From CAYHYG01 sp964360835 (GTDB lineage: Bacteria > Patescibacteriota > Patescibacteriia > UBA1558 > 2-01-FULL-52-15), in contig CAYHYG010000020.1 in assembly GCA_964360835.1 (NCBI GenBank), positions 1 through 21,323 on the forward strand: a stretch of DNA of 21,323 nt. Direction: 5' to 3'. Below are positions 1 through 6,327 of this stretch, in pieces; position 1 is the stretch's first letter, and each line of letters begins with the position of its first letter. The position numbers and the translations under genes were made by a program. The notes beneath the pieces are model-generated. The model worked only from the letters and a program-made list of their open reading frames with translations. It had not been told where the DNA came from and made no database searches.

Positions 1-1
1 C

Positions 2-30
2 TTGAAATAAGCAAAAAAATGTGCTAATAT
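2..30 (+). promoter_or_regulatory. Promoter of the Fic toxin-antitoxin module
   Basis: TTGAAA at 2-7 and TAATAT at 25-30 are separated by 17 nt, and the -10 is preceded by TG (TGC-TAATAT, extended -10). The predicted start near 37 leaves only a few bases before the ATG at 43. This is read from the sequence only, and upstream context is cut by the window edge. Confidence 0.5.
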
Positions 31-42
31 TGCTTTATATAT

Positions 43-204
43 ATGAAGAAAAAAGTCTACATTAGTACAAATCAACTCCTAAAAGCTACTGCCCAATCAT
101 CGCGAATGGAGGGTGTAAATTTTGAGTCTGCCAAGAAAAATAAGAGTCTTATTAAGATGTTACAAACTCATGGCAGGGCATTCGCGATATCACGTCAGCG
201 CTAA
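43..204 (+). CDS. Fic antitoxin (FicA/YhfG-like small inhibitor)
   Basis: This 53-codon ORF with an ATG start lies directly upstream of, and overlaps, the Fic gene in a different frame. Residues 19-24 read SSRMEG, which fits the Fic inhibitory-helix motif (S/T)xxxE(G/N); E. coli YhfG/FicA has SRRLEG at a similar place in a protein of similar size. In class I Fic modules the antitoxin helix blocks ATP gamma-phosphate positioning in the toxin's active site. The seen facts are the motif, the length, the order antitoxin-toxin and the 35-nt overlap with the preferred Fic start at 170. The assignment is inference from motif and context. The C-terminal half is basic and unlike anything I recognise. 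Confidence 0.7.
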   Translation: MKKKVYISTNQLLKATAQSSRMEGVNFESAKKNKSLIKMLQTHGRAFAISRQR

Positions 205-772
205 CGCCGCTGGACTCGATAAAAGTATTCTCAAAAATAAACTTGGGATTAACACCAAAAGGAAGCTTGATGAAGCTGAGGGATTACTTCTTGCCGATAC
301 TTACGCACATTTTTTTGATCTCTTGATAGAAGGCAAACTCAAGTTTGACCTTTCTTTATTATTTTCTATACACGACTACTTCTTTCATACGCTATATGAT
401 TGGGCTGGAAAGATACGAACTGTCGATATTTCTAAAGATGGTATGCTTTTTGCCCCAGTGAAGTATCTCAATAGCTCTCTGAAGGAATTTGAAAAGGTAT
501 TGCAGAAGCAGCTACCTAAATCTGTTGACAGTAAAGACGCTTCGGCTAGAAAATTAGCTATTATCCACAATGAGTTTAATGTTATCCATCCTTTTCGAGA
601 GGGTAATGGCCGTACACTTCGCGTCTTCCTTGATCTTTTAGCTGCCAATCTAGGATATCAACCAATTGATTGGAGCAAAAAATCCAATACTGAATACCTG
701 AAGGCTTGTATTGCCGGGGTATCCGGAAAGCATACTGCCATGACGAAAATAATAAAGAAAGGTTTGAAGTAG
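170..772 (+). CDS. fic: Fic/DOC family AMPylase (toxin)
   Basis: Fic domain protein, expected to transfer AMP (or a related group) from a nucleotide to hydroxyl side chains of target proteins. The signature HPFREGNGR is intact (catalytic His at residue 140 counted from the ATG), as is the conserved upstream segment around LYDWAGKIRTVDI that forms the target-binding flap. At about 200 residues it matches stand-alone class I Fic toxins and has no internal inhibitory helix, consistent with the separate antitoxin upstream. I chose ATG 170; an in-frame TTG at 122 would add 16 residues that lie wholly over the antitoxin gene and resemble no Fic N-terminus. The cellular target cannot be read from the sequence. 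Confidence 0.88.
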   Translation: MAGHSRYHVSANAAGLDKSILKNKLGINTKRKLDEAEGLLLADTYAHFFDLLIEGKLKFDLSLLFSIHDYFFHTLYDWAGKIRTVDISKDGMLFAPVKYLNSSLKEFEKVLQKQLPKSVDSKDASARKLAIIHNEFNVIHPFREGNGRTLRVFLDLLAANLGYQPIDWSKKSNTEYLKACIAGVSGKHTAMTKIIKKGLK

Positions 773-794
773 CTATAGATACGCCAAATTCATC

Positions 795-825
795 ACCTAA
801 CAACGGATATCCGATTCACGAGCTA
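795..825 (+). repeat. 31-bp repeat, copy 1 (after Fic module)
   Basis: It matches 4905-4935 at 30 of 31 positions (only 818 differs). It contains the perfect palindrome CGGATATCCG (804-813) and begins ACCTAAC. It starts 22 nt after the fic stop codon and ends 10 nt before the next gene. Weaker similarity extends about 12 bp further upstream in both copies. Confidence 0.85.
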
Positions 826-835
826 CATTAATTCA

Positions 836-1411
836 ATGCTTATGAAATACAATTTATATATCGTTCCCGTTCTTGGTCTGATCTCAGGACTGTTAGCTGG
901 TATGCTATCCGCCACTGTCATGAAAGCCCATAATGGAGATGAATTTCTTCCAGGTCTGCTATTTGGCATCTTGATTGGTCTGTATTATTTATTGATTAAA
1001 AATCGCCATTCCTGGTTATCTCTGTTTGGCTTCATGATTGCCAGCACAGTTGCTTATTTCGTTGCCTACGCTCTTGCCTTTTTTACCTATCAATCCTGGA
1101 ATCTATTTTCTTTTTTTCTAGCAGGTACGATGGGAGCCTACCTATTAGCTCTAAGCTTTAGTTTATGTATTAAAAAATTGCGAAGCTCAGGAATGTTATT
1201 AATAGCTCTTATCGGCGGTGCGTGGGCCTTTGTCTGGATTGCCTTGGCTCTTTTCTTCTTACCGCTTGATATTGGCGGTGCGTGGTCGCTAGGAAGAATG
1301 GATGATTTACAAGTATTTCAGGCCAATCGAGGATGGGTAACACTCTTTGCCTCCTGGCAGATGCTTCTTGGCTTCAGTTTGGCCTGGTTTTCTAGAAAGA
1401 CTGTCAGCTAA
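836..1411 (+). CDS. Hypothetical multi-pass membrane protein
   Basis: This 191-residue protein has about six hydrophobic segments: roughly residues 7-28, 38-54, 60-84, 90-112, 119-143 and 168-187. Many are rich in Gly and Leu, with short loops between. No catalytic motif or family signature is visible, so no function is given; a small integral inner-membrane protein is all that can be supported. Two Met codons (836 and 842) could start it. It follows the Fic module, separated by the 31-bp repeat, and is followed by a gene-free stretch. It could be the gene of a cassette-like unit bounded by that repeat, which is speculation. Confidence 0.7.
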   Translation: MLMKYNLYIVPVLGLISGLLAGMLSATVMKAHNGDEFLPGLLFGILIGLYYLLIKNRHSWLSLFGFMIASTVAYFVAYALAFFTYQSWNLFSFFLAGTMGAYLLALSFSLCIKKLRSSGMLLIALIGGAWAFVWIALALFFLPLDIGGAWSLGRMDDLQVFQANRGWVTLFASWQMLLGFSLAWFSRKTVS

Positions 1412-1461
1412 CAGTCATCCACCAGCTCGCTCATCTACATCCCTCACCTCCTCGCATGATG

Positions 1462-1491
1462 TTGGCTCTTTAGAGCTAAATATTGTATTAT
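1462..1491 (+). promoter_or_regulatory. Candidate promoter of the small membrane peptide
   Basis: TTGGCT at 1462-1467 and TATTAT at 1486-1491 are separated by 18 nt. The predicted start near 1498 would give an unusually long leader of about 138 nt before the ATG at 1636. Within this leader CCTA (about 1603) can pair with the TAGG that precedes the ribosome binding site. Confidence 0.35.
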
Positions 1492-1635
1492 GCTCGTAGG
1501 TTCGGGACGTCGGATACGCTGGGCAGTTAGACGACATAGTGCTCCTCTAGACTAAACTTTGGTTATTCTATAAGCTTGAGACATCTGTTCATTGGCAAAA
1601 TATCCTAGGGGGACTTATAACGTAGGAGGTTTAAC

Positions 1636-1800
1636 ATGCTCGAAATGCTTAAGCTTATCGGAGGAGCTATTCTCCTAGTCGTTCTCGTGTTCATTTTCTC
1701 GCTTATTGTGATGGTGTCATCCTGGCTGATCAATGGTTACAGCTGGGACTTCACCAAAAAGTCGCTGCGGAATATGTTCGTATGGAGACGGAACCGTTAG
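1636..1800 (+). CDS. Small single-pass membrane protein, 54 residues
   Basis: The ORF starts with ATG six bases after a perfect AGGAGGT (1624-1630), the strongest Shine-Dalgarno sequence in this part of the window. The peptide has a short polar start, one hydrophobic helix (about residues 8-32, rich in Leu, Ile, Val and Phe) and a basic C-terminal tail ending WRRNR. The positive-inside rule predicts the tail in the cytoplasm. No family is recognised. The strong ribosome site, long leader and a following hairpin favour a real small gene over chance. A longer overlapping reading frame from 1733 has no ribosome site and an implausible composition. Confidence 0.6.
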   Translation: MLEMLKLIGGAILLVVLVFIFSLIVMVSSWLINGYSWDFTKKSLRNMFVWRRNR

Positions 1801-1815
1801 TCCAGTTCGTCTCTT

Positions 1816-1836
1816 CGGAGGAATCTATTTCCTCCG
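1816..1836 (+). other. Hairpin after the small membrane gene
   Basis: CGGAGGAA (1816-1823) is the exact reverse complement of TTCCTCCG (1829-1836), with a 5-nt loop. It lies 16 nt after the stop at 1800. No T-run follows, so it is not a canonical intrinsic terminator; it may stabilise the mRNA end. Confidence 0.5.
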
Positions 1837-2125
1837 TCCCCCCAGGATATTTTGTACTATAAATTTCGACACTACATCGTCTAACACCGTATGTGCGGGT
1901 TACGCGCTTTCTTTCTATCAGATATCCATTAGTGAGAGCGCTTCACCCATATCCCTCGCTCCCTTCGGGGGTGCGCTCCGCGCAAGTTTACCCCCTCCGT
2001 TCGTTCAGGACATCGCACATACTGGTCTGTTGTACGACATACATTTTTATCTTATTGAGTTCATTTCCCGCGCAGTTTATTCGGGAGTATAATAATATTG
2101 TTTAATACTTAATCAAGTATTTTCT
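1837..2125 (+). other. Gene-free spacer with an imperfect long hairpin and an operator-like repeat
   Basis: I see no convincing gene here. GAGCGCTTCACCC near 1938 can pair with GGGTGCGCTC near 1974 as an interrupted hairpin. TATAAT at 2088-2093 could be a -10 for the next gene, but no good -35 is visible at the right spacing. AATACTT (2104-2110) and AAGTATT (2115-2121) form a perfect 7-bp inverted repeat with a 4-nt loop, ending 4 nt before the ATG at 2126. It could be an operator or a start-site hairpin. Confidence 0.4.
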
Positions 2126-3817
2126 ATGAAAAACCAACAAGGTATTGTCGCATTGCCCCTTTTAATCGCGGTAGCCACATTGGTTTTAATTTTGGTTGGC
2201 GGCGGATGGTATTACATCAACTCGGGTAGAAGCCGTGGAGAGGCAGAATCAGGAGTGAAAATTCAAAATGCGCGCATTGTTCGTACGGTCGACATTAAAC
2301 CTGCCGACCGAGTTGTGGTCATTGGTCATGCTTTATTCGTCGCCGCGAACGCGAAACTGTTGATGTACGATTTAACGAATCCAGCCCAACCGACCTTGAT
2401 ACAAAGCTGGGATATTGATGATGCCCGCCTCGACGCTATCAGCGGCGACGGCAATAAGCTATACGGATACGACGGTGATGGTTTTTTCCGCGTCGATATT
2501 TCTGATATAAAAAATCCTCAGTATGTTCGACCGGAAACAAATAATCGACCGGATGTCTTTGATTGGATTGTACGTGATGGAATTGTATACAGCGCTAACA
2601 ATGGATTGGAAACCTATCGCGACGACATCATCCCGGACACCACATTCGTCGGTTACGGCGAATCTGATTACTCATTGAAAGTTGCGCAGAGCGGTCAGTA
2701 CGCATTTGTCCTGGACCTATATGAAGGATTAGTCGGTTTCAATGTCGAGCAGCCGGAGTACCCCATCCGAGTTGGCTCGATTAATAGTCCTGCCTACAAT
2801 GTCAATAATTTTGATCTCACTCTACTTGGCTCACATGCATTCGTGGTTTTGGAAAAATCTGGACTAAAGAGCATCGATATTTCAAATCCGTCTCTACCAA
2901 AAGAAGTCGGCACACTCGCGGATGGATTGAATGCACGGGCGATCACTTCCGCTGGACACTATGTCTTAATTGCCGACGGTGCTGACGGTTTAAAGATTAT
3001 AGACGTACAGAATCCGGCTGCACCAAAACTCTCTGCAACGGTTGATACACCCGGCGAGGCGGTGGATGTGGTAGTTCAGGGCCGATACGCATATGTTGCT
3101 GATACTAATAACGGGGTGGCAGTTATTGAACTTGGACCGAATACGCTTCAGTCGCCGACCGAGCTGCAGACATCATGTACGCAGGAGTATCGCGGGTATG
3201 TTTATAATGAACATAAGGATCGCTGCGGATCCGTGACGATACACGCGTGTACGGATCCTAAACTTGCCGCTGACGAAGCTGCCTGTGCTCCGAAAGTGAA
3301 AAAGTCACCCTCGGTCAGCTCTGTCGATTCAGATCGCGACGGTTTGACTGATTTCCAGGAAGTACTTTACGGAACAAAAACAGCCGCCGCTGATACGGAT
3401 GGTGACGGATTTAATGATTTGACCGAAATTCAAAATTTCTACAATCCGCTCGGTCCTGGCCCAATGAAGGTTGAACTGTTCCAGACGTACTGCCGGCAAT
3501 ACTTAAACTTTGGCAGTCCAACCGGTAGCTATGGCGCGGATGTGGTCAGTCCTGAAGAAGAAACGAAGATCTGTGTTGTGCTTGAAGGGCTCTGGACGAA
3601 TGGCGACTCGCCTAGATCACGACTTCGTGCCGATAGCGGCTATCAGCTCTTTACTATGAACGGCATCTGCGAACCTGCATATGACGATTCGACAGATCAG
3701 ACAGCCCGTTCGAAAGAGCTTGCCTGCAATAATATTGGTAGCGACATCATGTTGAACTTCTTCAACCCACAGCTTGCCACCGTCGGCAGCCCAATTGGTT
3801 TGTCACCGGACCCCTAA
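2126..3817 (+). CDS. Surface-anchored LVIVD beta-propeller protein with calcium-binding repeats
   Basis: Residues 9-30 form one hydrophobic segment after a short polar start, consistent with a signal anchor or prepilin-like N-terminus. Residues about 60-340 are LVIVD-type repeats, each built like YAYVADTNNGVAVIEL followed by a D-x-x-NP-x-x-P turn, which fold as a beta-propeller. A Cys-containing linker (about 351-387) leads to two DxDxDG loops (D401/D403/D405 and D423/D425/D427), as in thrombospondin type-3 or EF-hand-like calcium sites. The C-terminal 110 residues contain several Cys and match no family I know. The protein probably sits outside the membrane and acts in adhesion or cell-surface contact; that role is inferred. 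No partner gene adjoins it. Confidence 0.75.
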   Translation: MKNQQGIVALPLLIAVATLVLILVGGGWYYINSGRSRGEAESGVKIQNARIVRTVDIKPADRVVVIGHALFVAANAKLLMYDLTNPAQPTLIQSWDIDDARLDAISGDGNKLYGYDGDGFFRVDISDIKNPQYVRPETNNRPDVFDWIVRDGIVYSANNGLETYRDDIIPDTTFVGYGESDYSLKVAQSGQYAFVLDLYEGLVGFNVEQPEYPIRVGSINSPAYNVNNFDLTLLGSHAFVVLEKSGLKSIDISNPSLPKEVGTLADGLNARAITSAGHYVLIADGADGLKIIDVQNPAAPKLSATVDTPGEAVDVVVQGRYAYVADTNNGVAVIELGPNTLQSPTELQTSCTQEYRGYVYNEHKDRCGSVTIHACTDPKLAADEAACAPKVKKSPSVSSVDSDRDGLTDFQEVLYGTKTAAADTDGDGFNDLTEIQNFYNPLGPGPMKVELFQTYCRQYLNFGSPTGSYGADVVSPEEETKICVVLEGLWTNGDSPRSRLRADSGYQLFTMNGICEPAYDDSTDQTARSKELACNNIGSDIMLNFFNPQLATVGSPIGLSPDP

Positions 3818-4250
3818 GCGTTCCGATTCAGGATCCGCTCTGAGCCATAGTTTGCTCGAACCTTAACCAGGTCAACGTTCCGGATGATCTACGTCCTATT
3901 GCTTTCTGCCGATGAAAAAAACCTTACCGATTTCAAATGCTACGCAGGAATTGCTGCTTGAAGATAAAAATGTACGATCGGACAACAGCGTATAAACGAC
4001 ATTGAAACGATCGTTTATACGCAAACGTTATGCCGACATCGCTTCGCTCCTCTCGGCATAAATGCGCCGGGTACCCCTGCCGTTCTGCTCGTCTTCCTCG
4101 CGGAGCTCGGTCGACATCGCATAACAGCAGGTATCCAAAATGCCCGTCGTATCCCGCAAGCGGTCTCCTCCGGTCACTTCGGATCACCCAGCGCATTTAG
4201 ACGAAATATCTTGTCAATCCTAGTATATAGATTTAATCAATTAATAACAC
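3818..4250. other. Palindrome-rich intergenic region
   Basis: I see no gene in this stretch. It holds GCGTATAAACGA (3988-3999) and its exact reverse complement (4011-4022). Inside and overlapping that pair is the 12-bp palindrome AAACGATCGTTT (4005-4016), so two folds compete. It also holds TTATGCCGA (4028-4036) with its exact reverse complement at 4053-4061. The minus-strand open frame at 3933-4196 is a by-product of these repeats. Confidence 0.6.
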
Positions 4251-4279
4251 TTGACAGTATTATCGCCATACGTTAACAT
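4251..4279 (+). promoter_or_regulatory. higBA promoter, predicted leaderless
   Basis: Perfect TTGACA at 4251-4256, 17-nt spacer, then TAACAT at 4274-4279. A start 7 nt after the -10 falls on the A of the higB ATG (4286), so the mRNA would be leaderless or nearly so. GTTAAC (4272-4277) is a palindrome overlapping the -10 and may be part of the HigA operator (inference). Confidence 0.7.
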
Positions 4280-4285
4280 ATAGGT

Positions 4286-4570
4286 ATGATCAAGAGTTTC
4301 CACTCCAAAGAAACGGAGAAAGTATACCATGGAGAAACGTCTCGGCGGTTACCCAACGATATTCAGAGAATAGCCATGCGTAAACTGTGGATGATTAATG
4401 CAGCCGTAGCACTTGAAGACCTAAGAATTCCTCCTGCAAATCGTTTAGAAAAACTATCAGGCGGCAGAAAAGACCAATACAGTATACGAATTAACGACCA
4501 ATGGAGAATCTGCTTTGCTTGGCAAAAAGGTGACGCGTATGAGGTGGAAATAATTGACTATCATCATTAA
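4286..4570 (+). CDS. higB: HigB-type toxin (RelE superfamily mRNA interferase)
   Basis: This 94-residue protein has the plan of HigB/GraT toxins: an N-terminal strand starting MIKSF, a helix containing RRLPNDIQRIAMRKL, the segment LRIPPANRLEKLSGGRKDQYSIRIN, and the closing strands WRICFAW and YEVEIIDYH. Known family members bind the ribosomal A site and cut mRNA. The catalytic-type basic and aromatic residues in the last strands (Arg in WRICF, His near the end of DYHH) are present. The toxin-first order with the antitoxin 9 nt downstream is the usual higBA arrangement. Its start coincides with the predicted transcription start, so translation would use a leaderless mRNA. Confidence 0.92.
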   Translation: MIKSFHSKETEKVYHGETSRRLPNDIQRIAMRKLWMINAAVALEDLRIPPANRLEKLSGGRKDQYSIRINDQWRICFAWQKGDAYEVEIIDYHH

Positions 4571-4579
4571 AATATTACT

Positions 4580-4882
4580 ATGGCTAAAAAAATGAAACCA
4601 ATACACCCAGGAGAAATATTACAGGAGGAATTCTTGAAGCCTTTGGATATCACTGAATATCGCTTGGCTAAAGATATTTCCGTTTCTCCTCGTCGTATCA
4701 ATGAGATAACGCACGGCGGTCGTGCTATTACCGCTGATACCGCTTTACGTCTAGGAAAGTACTTTGGTACTTCTCCTCAGTTTTGGCTTAACTTGCAATC
4801 TCACTTTGACTTGGAAAAACAGTCTGTAAAGCTGGCAGATACGCTAGAGTACCAAGTCAAAATCTTACACTCTGTCGCCTAA
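4580..4882 (+). CDS. higA: HigA antitoxin, XRE-family regulator
   Basis: This 100-residue HTH antitoxin contains the family start KPIHPGEILQEEFLKPL, the helix-turn-helix about residues 27-60 (YRLAKDISVSPRRINEITHG, then GRAITADTALRLGKYFG), and the typical FWLNLQSHFDLE segment that follows. Known homologues neutralise HigB and repress the shared promoter, here probably through sites around 4250-4285. It is co-transcribed with higB. The 31-bp repeat begins 22 nt after its stop codon, at the same distance as after fic. Confidence 0.92.
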   Translation: MAKKMKPIHPGEILQEEFLKPLDITEYRLAKDISVSPRRINEITHGGRAITADTALRLGKYFGTSPQFWLNLQSHFDLEKQSVKLADTLEYQVKILHSVA

Positions 4883-4904
4883 GACACGTTCGACAAGATA
4901 CATG

Positions 4905-4935
4905 ACCTAACAACGGATATCCGATTCTCGAGCTA
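4905..4935 (+). repeat. 31-bp repeat, copy 2 (after HigBA module)
   Basis: Second copy of the element at 795-825, differing at one position (4928), with the palindrome CGGATATCCG at 4914-4923. It lies between higA and the receiver-domain gene, in the same orientation and at the same distance from the toxin-antitoxin stop codon as copy 1. Confidence 0.85.
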
Positions 4936-4961
4936 TACATCATTTATTCATCTATTACATT

Positions 4962-5393
4962 ATGAGTACAAAAAAGATATTACATTTTGAGGCAGAGTCT
5001 ATGTTGGCCGATATGTATCGACAAAAAATGACAGCCCATGGATATAAGTACGTGCATTATGAATTCCCTCCAGCATCCAAAGGCGAGCTTATTGATCTTA
5101 TTCTTACGGAAAAACCCGATTTAATACTCATGTCCATGATGATGCAGTATATGGATGGTTTTACAGCCACAAAGTATCTCAAGGAAGATAAAAGGACAAA
5201 AGGTTTTTTTATAATGGGTCTGTCCAATATCGGCCAACAAGAGGATATAGATAAATTAAAAAGCTACGGAATAGATGATTATATTGTCAGCTCTTATATC
5301 ACTCCATCTGAACTATTGGAACTACTCGATACATTCTTTGCCAATAAAGACAGCTATGTCTCATCATTCGGTAAATATATAAGAAGTAAATGA
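4962..5393 (+). CDS. Degenerate response-regulator receiver (pseudo-receiver), single domain
   Basis: The whole 143-residue protein is a CheY-like fold: KKILHFEAE at beta-1, KPDLILMSMMM at beta-3, FIMGLSN at beta-4, DDYIVSS at beta-5, then a helix. Compared with the usual pattern, the second acidic residue of the Mg site is Ala11, the phospho-acceptor Asp is Ser58 and the conserved Lys is Ser110; only the Ser/Thr switch position (Ser88) remains. Normal Asp phosphorylation is therefore not expected. It has no output domain and no adjacent kinase gene. It probably acts as a protein-binding module or a constitutive regulator (inference). It may belong to the same modular region as the toxin-antitoxin genes because a repeat copy lies just upstream. 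Confidence 0.85.
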   Translation: MSTKKILHFEAESMLADMYRQKMTAHGYKYVHYEFPPASKGELIDLILTEKPDLILMSMMMQYMDGFTATKYLKEDKRTKGFFIMGLSNIGQQEDIDKLKSYGIDDYIVSSYITPSELLELLDTFFANKDSYVSSFGKYIRSK

Positions 5394-5440
5394 TGTATAG
5401 CCCACTCATCTAGATCCTTTAACTTATTAAACGCTAAACC

Positions 5441-5469
5441 AAAAAACTAGCCCCCTCAGCTAGATTTTT
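5441..5469. terminator. Bidirectional intrinsic terminator
   Basis: A-run 5441-5446, stem CTAGC (5447-5451) with GCTAG (5459-5463), 7-nt loop, then an A and TTTTT (5465-5469). It lies between converging genes (receiver gene on plus, PH-domain gene on minus) and works in both directions. Confidence 0.8.
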
Positions 5470-5478
5470 AGTTTTCAA

Positions 5479-6057
5479 CTATAAACTATTTGTATGATCT
5501 AGGGGCGGTTTTGTTTGCTCAATAGCCCTATCGGTATGCTGACTGATCAACGTCATAAGCTCGTGCGGATGCGGGATAAAGGTGGCGATAAATTCCCTAC
5601 GCTCACCGGCCGTCTGAATATGAATATGGCCAAAACCAAGCAAAGTTCCCATTACTCCTTCAACTTGTATAGTAATATCTTGTACCCTGTCTAATCTAAA
5701 TGAAGAGCTGTCACGAAAAAATAAACCTTTCTGCTCAATATCAAATATCCTCTTGTCGGTCACGATCAACACATCGAGATAAAAATCGGTCCAGGCCACA
5801 TAAAAACCCAACCACCAAGCTAACCCCCAAAGAGCTGACAAAACAATGGAAAACCAAAAGAAGTCCCCCGGAATATGTAAGTACTGTTTCAAGTCAAAGT
5901 AGACGACCAACATATAAATAATTACCGGTACCATCAGGACAACGAAAAGCATGGCTATTTCTTTCAGAAAGTAAAACCAGTGTCGCCTAACTTTGGCGAT
6001 TATTTTCTCATCCGGATCAAGTTGCAGGATGTTAACTGGATAATCCATATAAGACAA
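5479..6057 (-). CDS. Membrane-anchored bacterial PH-domain protein (YdbS/YdbT-like)
   Basis: Residues about 30-55 and 66-92 are two hydrophobic segments, followed by a soluble bPH-type domain: LIVTDKRIFDIEQKGLF, then SSFRLDRVQDITIQVEGVMGTLLGFGHIHIQTAG, the hallmark of the YdbS/YdbT PH family. The role of these proteins is mostly unknown; they are thought to bind membranes or partners, and no reaction can be claimed. The start overlaps the end of the upstream small membrane gene by 26 nt (17 nt if the Met at residue 4 is used), so the two are translationally coupled and probably work together. Transcription ends at the terminator at 5441-5469. Confidence 0.8.
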   Translation of the reverse strand: MSYMDYPVNILQLDPDEKIIAKVRRHWFYFLKEIAMLFVVLMVPVIIYMLVVYFDLKQYLHIPGDFFWFSIVLSALWGLAWWLGFYVAWTDFYLDVLIVTDKRIFDIEQKGLFFRDSSSFRLDRVQDITIQVEGVMGTLLGFGHIHIQTAGERREFIATFIPHPHELMTLISQHTDRAIEQTKPPLDHTNSL

Positions 6058-6283
6058 TGCCGGTTAGCGCTGCACCCAAGAAAATGAGACAGCCAATAAA
6101 ATAAATGACTCGCATGACCGCAATGCGTTCGCGATCAAAACCAAAACGGTGCCAGTGGTAGGCCAAGATAGAACTGATGACAATAAAAATCAGCAACATG
6201 ATACCAAAGAGGACCAGCAAAACCCAAGTATCAATGACAATCAAATTATCCGGCAGTTTAAAATCAAAGGATATAGTTGGCAT
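6032..6283 (-). CDS. Small two-helix membrane protein
   Basis: This 83-residue protein has hydrophobic segments at about residues 17-42 and 58-81, separated by a charged loop (HWHRFGFDRERIAV). No family is recognised. It precedes and overlaps the PH-domain gene, which suggests a joint membrane complex. The start ATG (6283-6281) lies about 8 nt after a TATACT box (minus strand, 6296-6291), so its mRNA may be nearly leaderless. Confidence 0.65.
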   Translation of the reverse strand: MPTISFDFKLPDNLIVIDTWVLLVLFGIMLLIFIVISSILAYHWHRFGFDRERIAVMRVIYFIGCLIFLGAALTGIVLYGLSS

Positions 6284-6290
6284 ATCTATA

Positions 6291-6319
6291 AGTATACGGC
6301 AGAGACGGAAAGATTACCA
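6291..6319 (-). promoter_or_regulatory. Candidate promoter of the PH-domain operon
   Basis: On the minus strand, TATACT (6296-6291) is preceded 17 nt upstream by TGGTAA (6319-6314), a weak -35. The -10 lies only 7 nt from the ATG at 6283. Confidence 0.3.
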
Positions 6320-6327
6320 CGCCTGAA

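Noticed and set aside
122..169. Fic start at TTG 122
   Set aside because: The 16 additional residues lie inside the antitoxin gene and do not resemble Fic N-termini; ATG 170 gives the normal length.
795..940. Integron attC site (ACCTAAC start, palindrome)
   Set aside because: No GTTRRRY partner follows either copy within about 140 bp, and no integrase is in the window.
1733..2092. 119-residue open frame on plus strand
   Set aside because: It overlaps the better supported 54-residue gene, has no ribosome site, and its composition is not protein-like.
3933..4196. 87-residue open frame on minus strand
   Set aside because: It consists of palindromic sequence, is very Arg-rich, and has no ribosome site or family resemblance.
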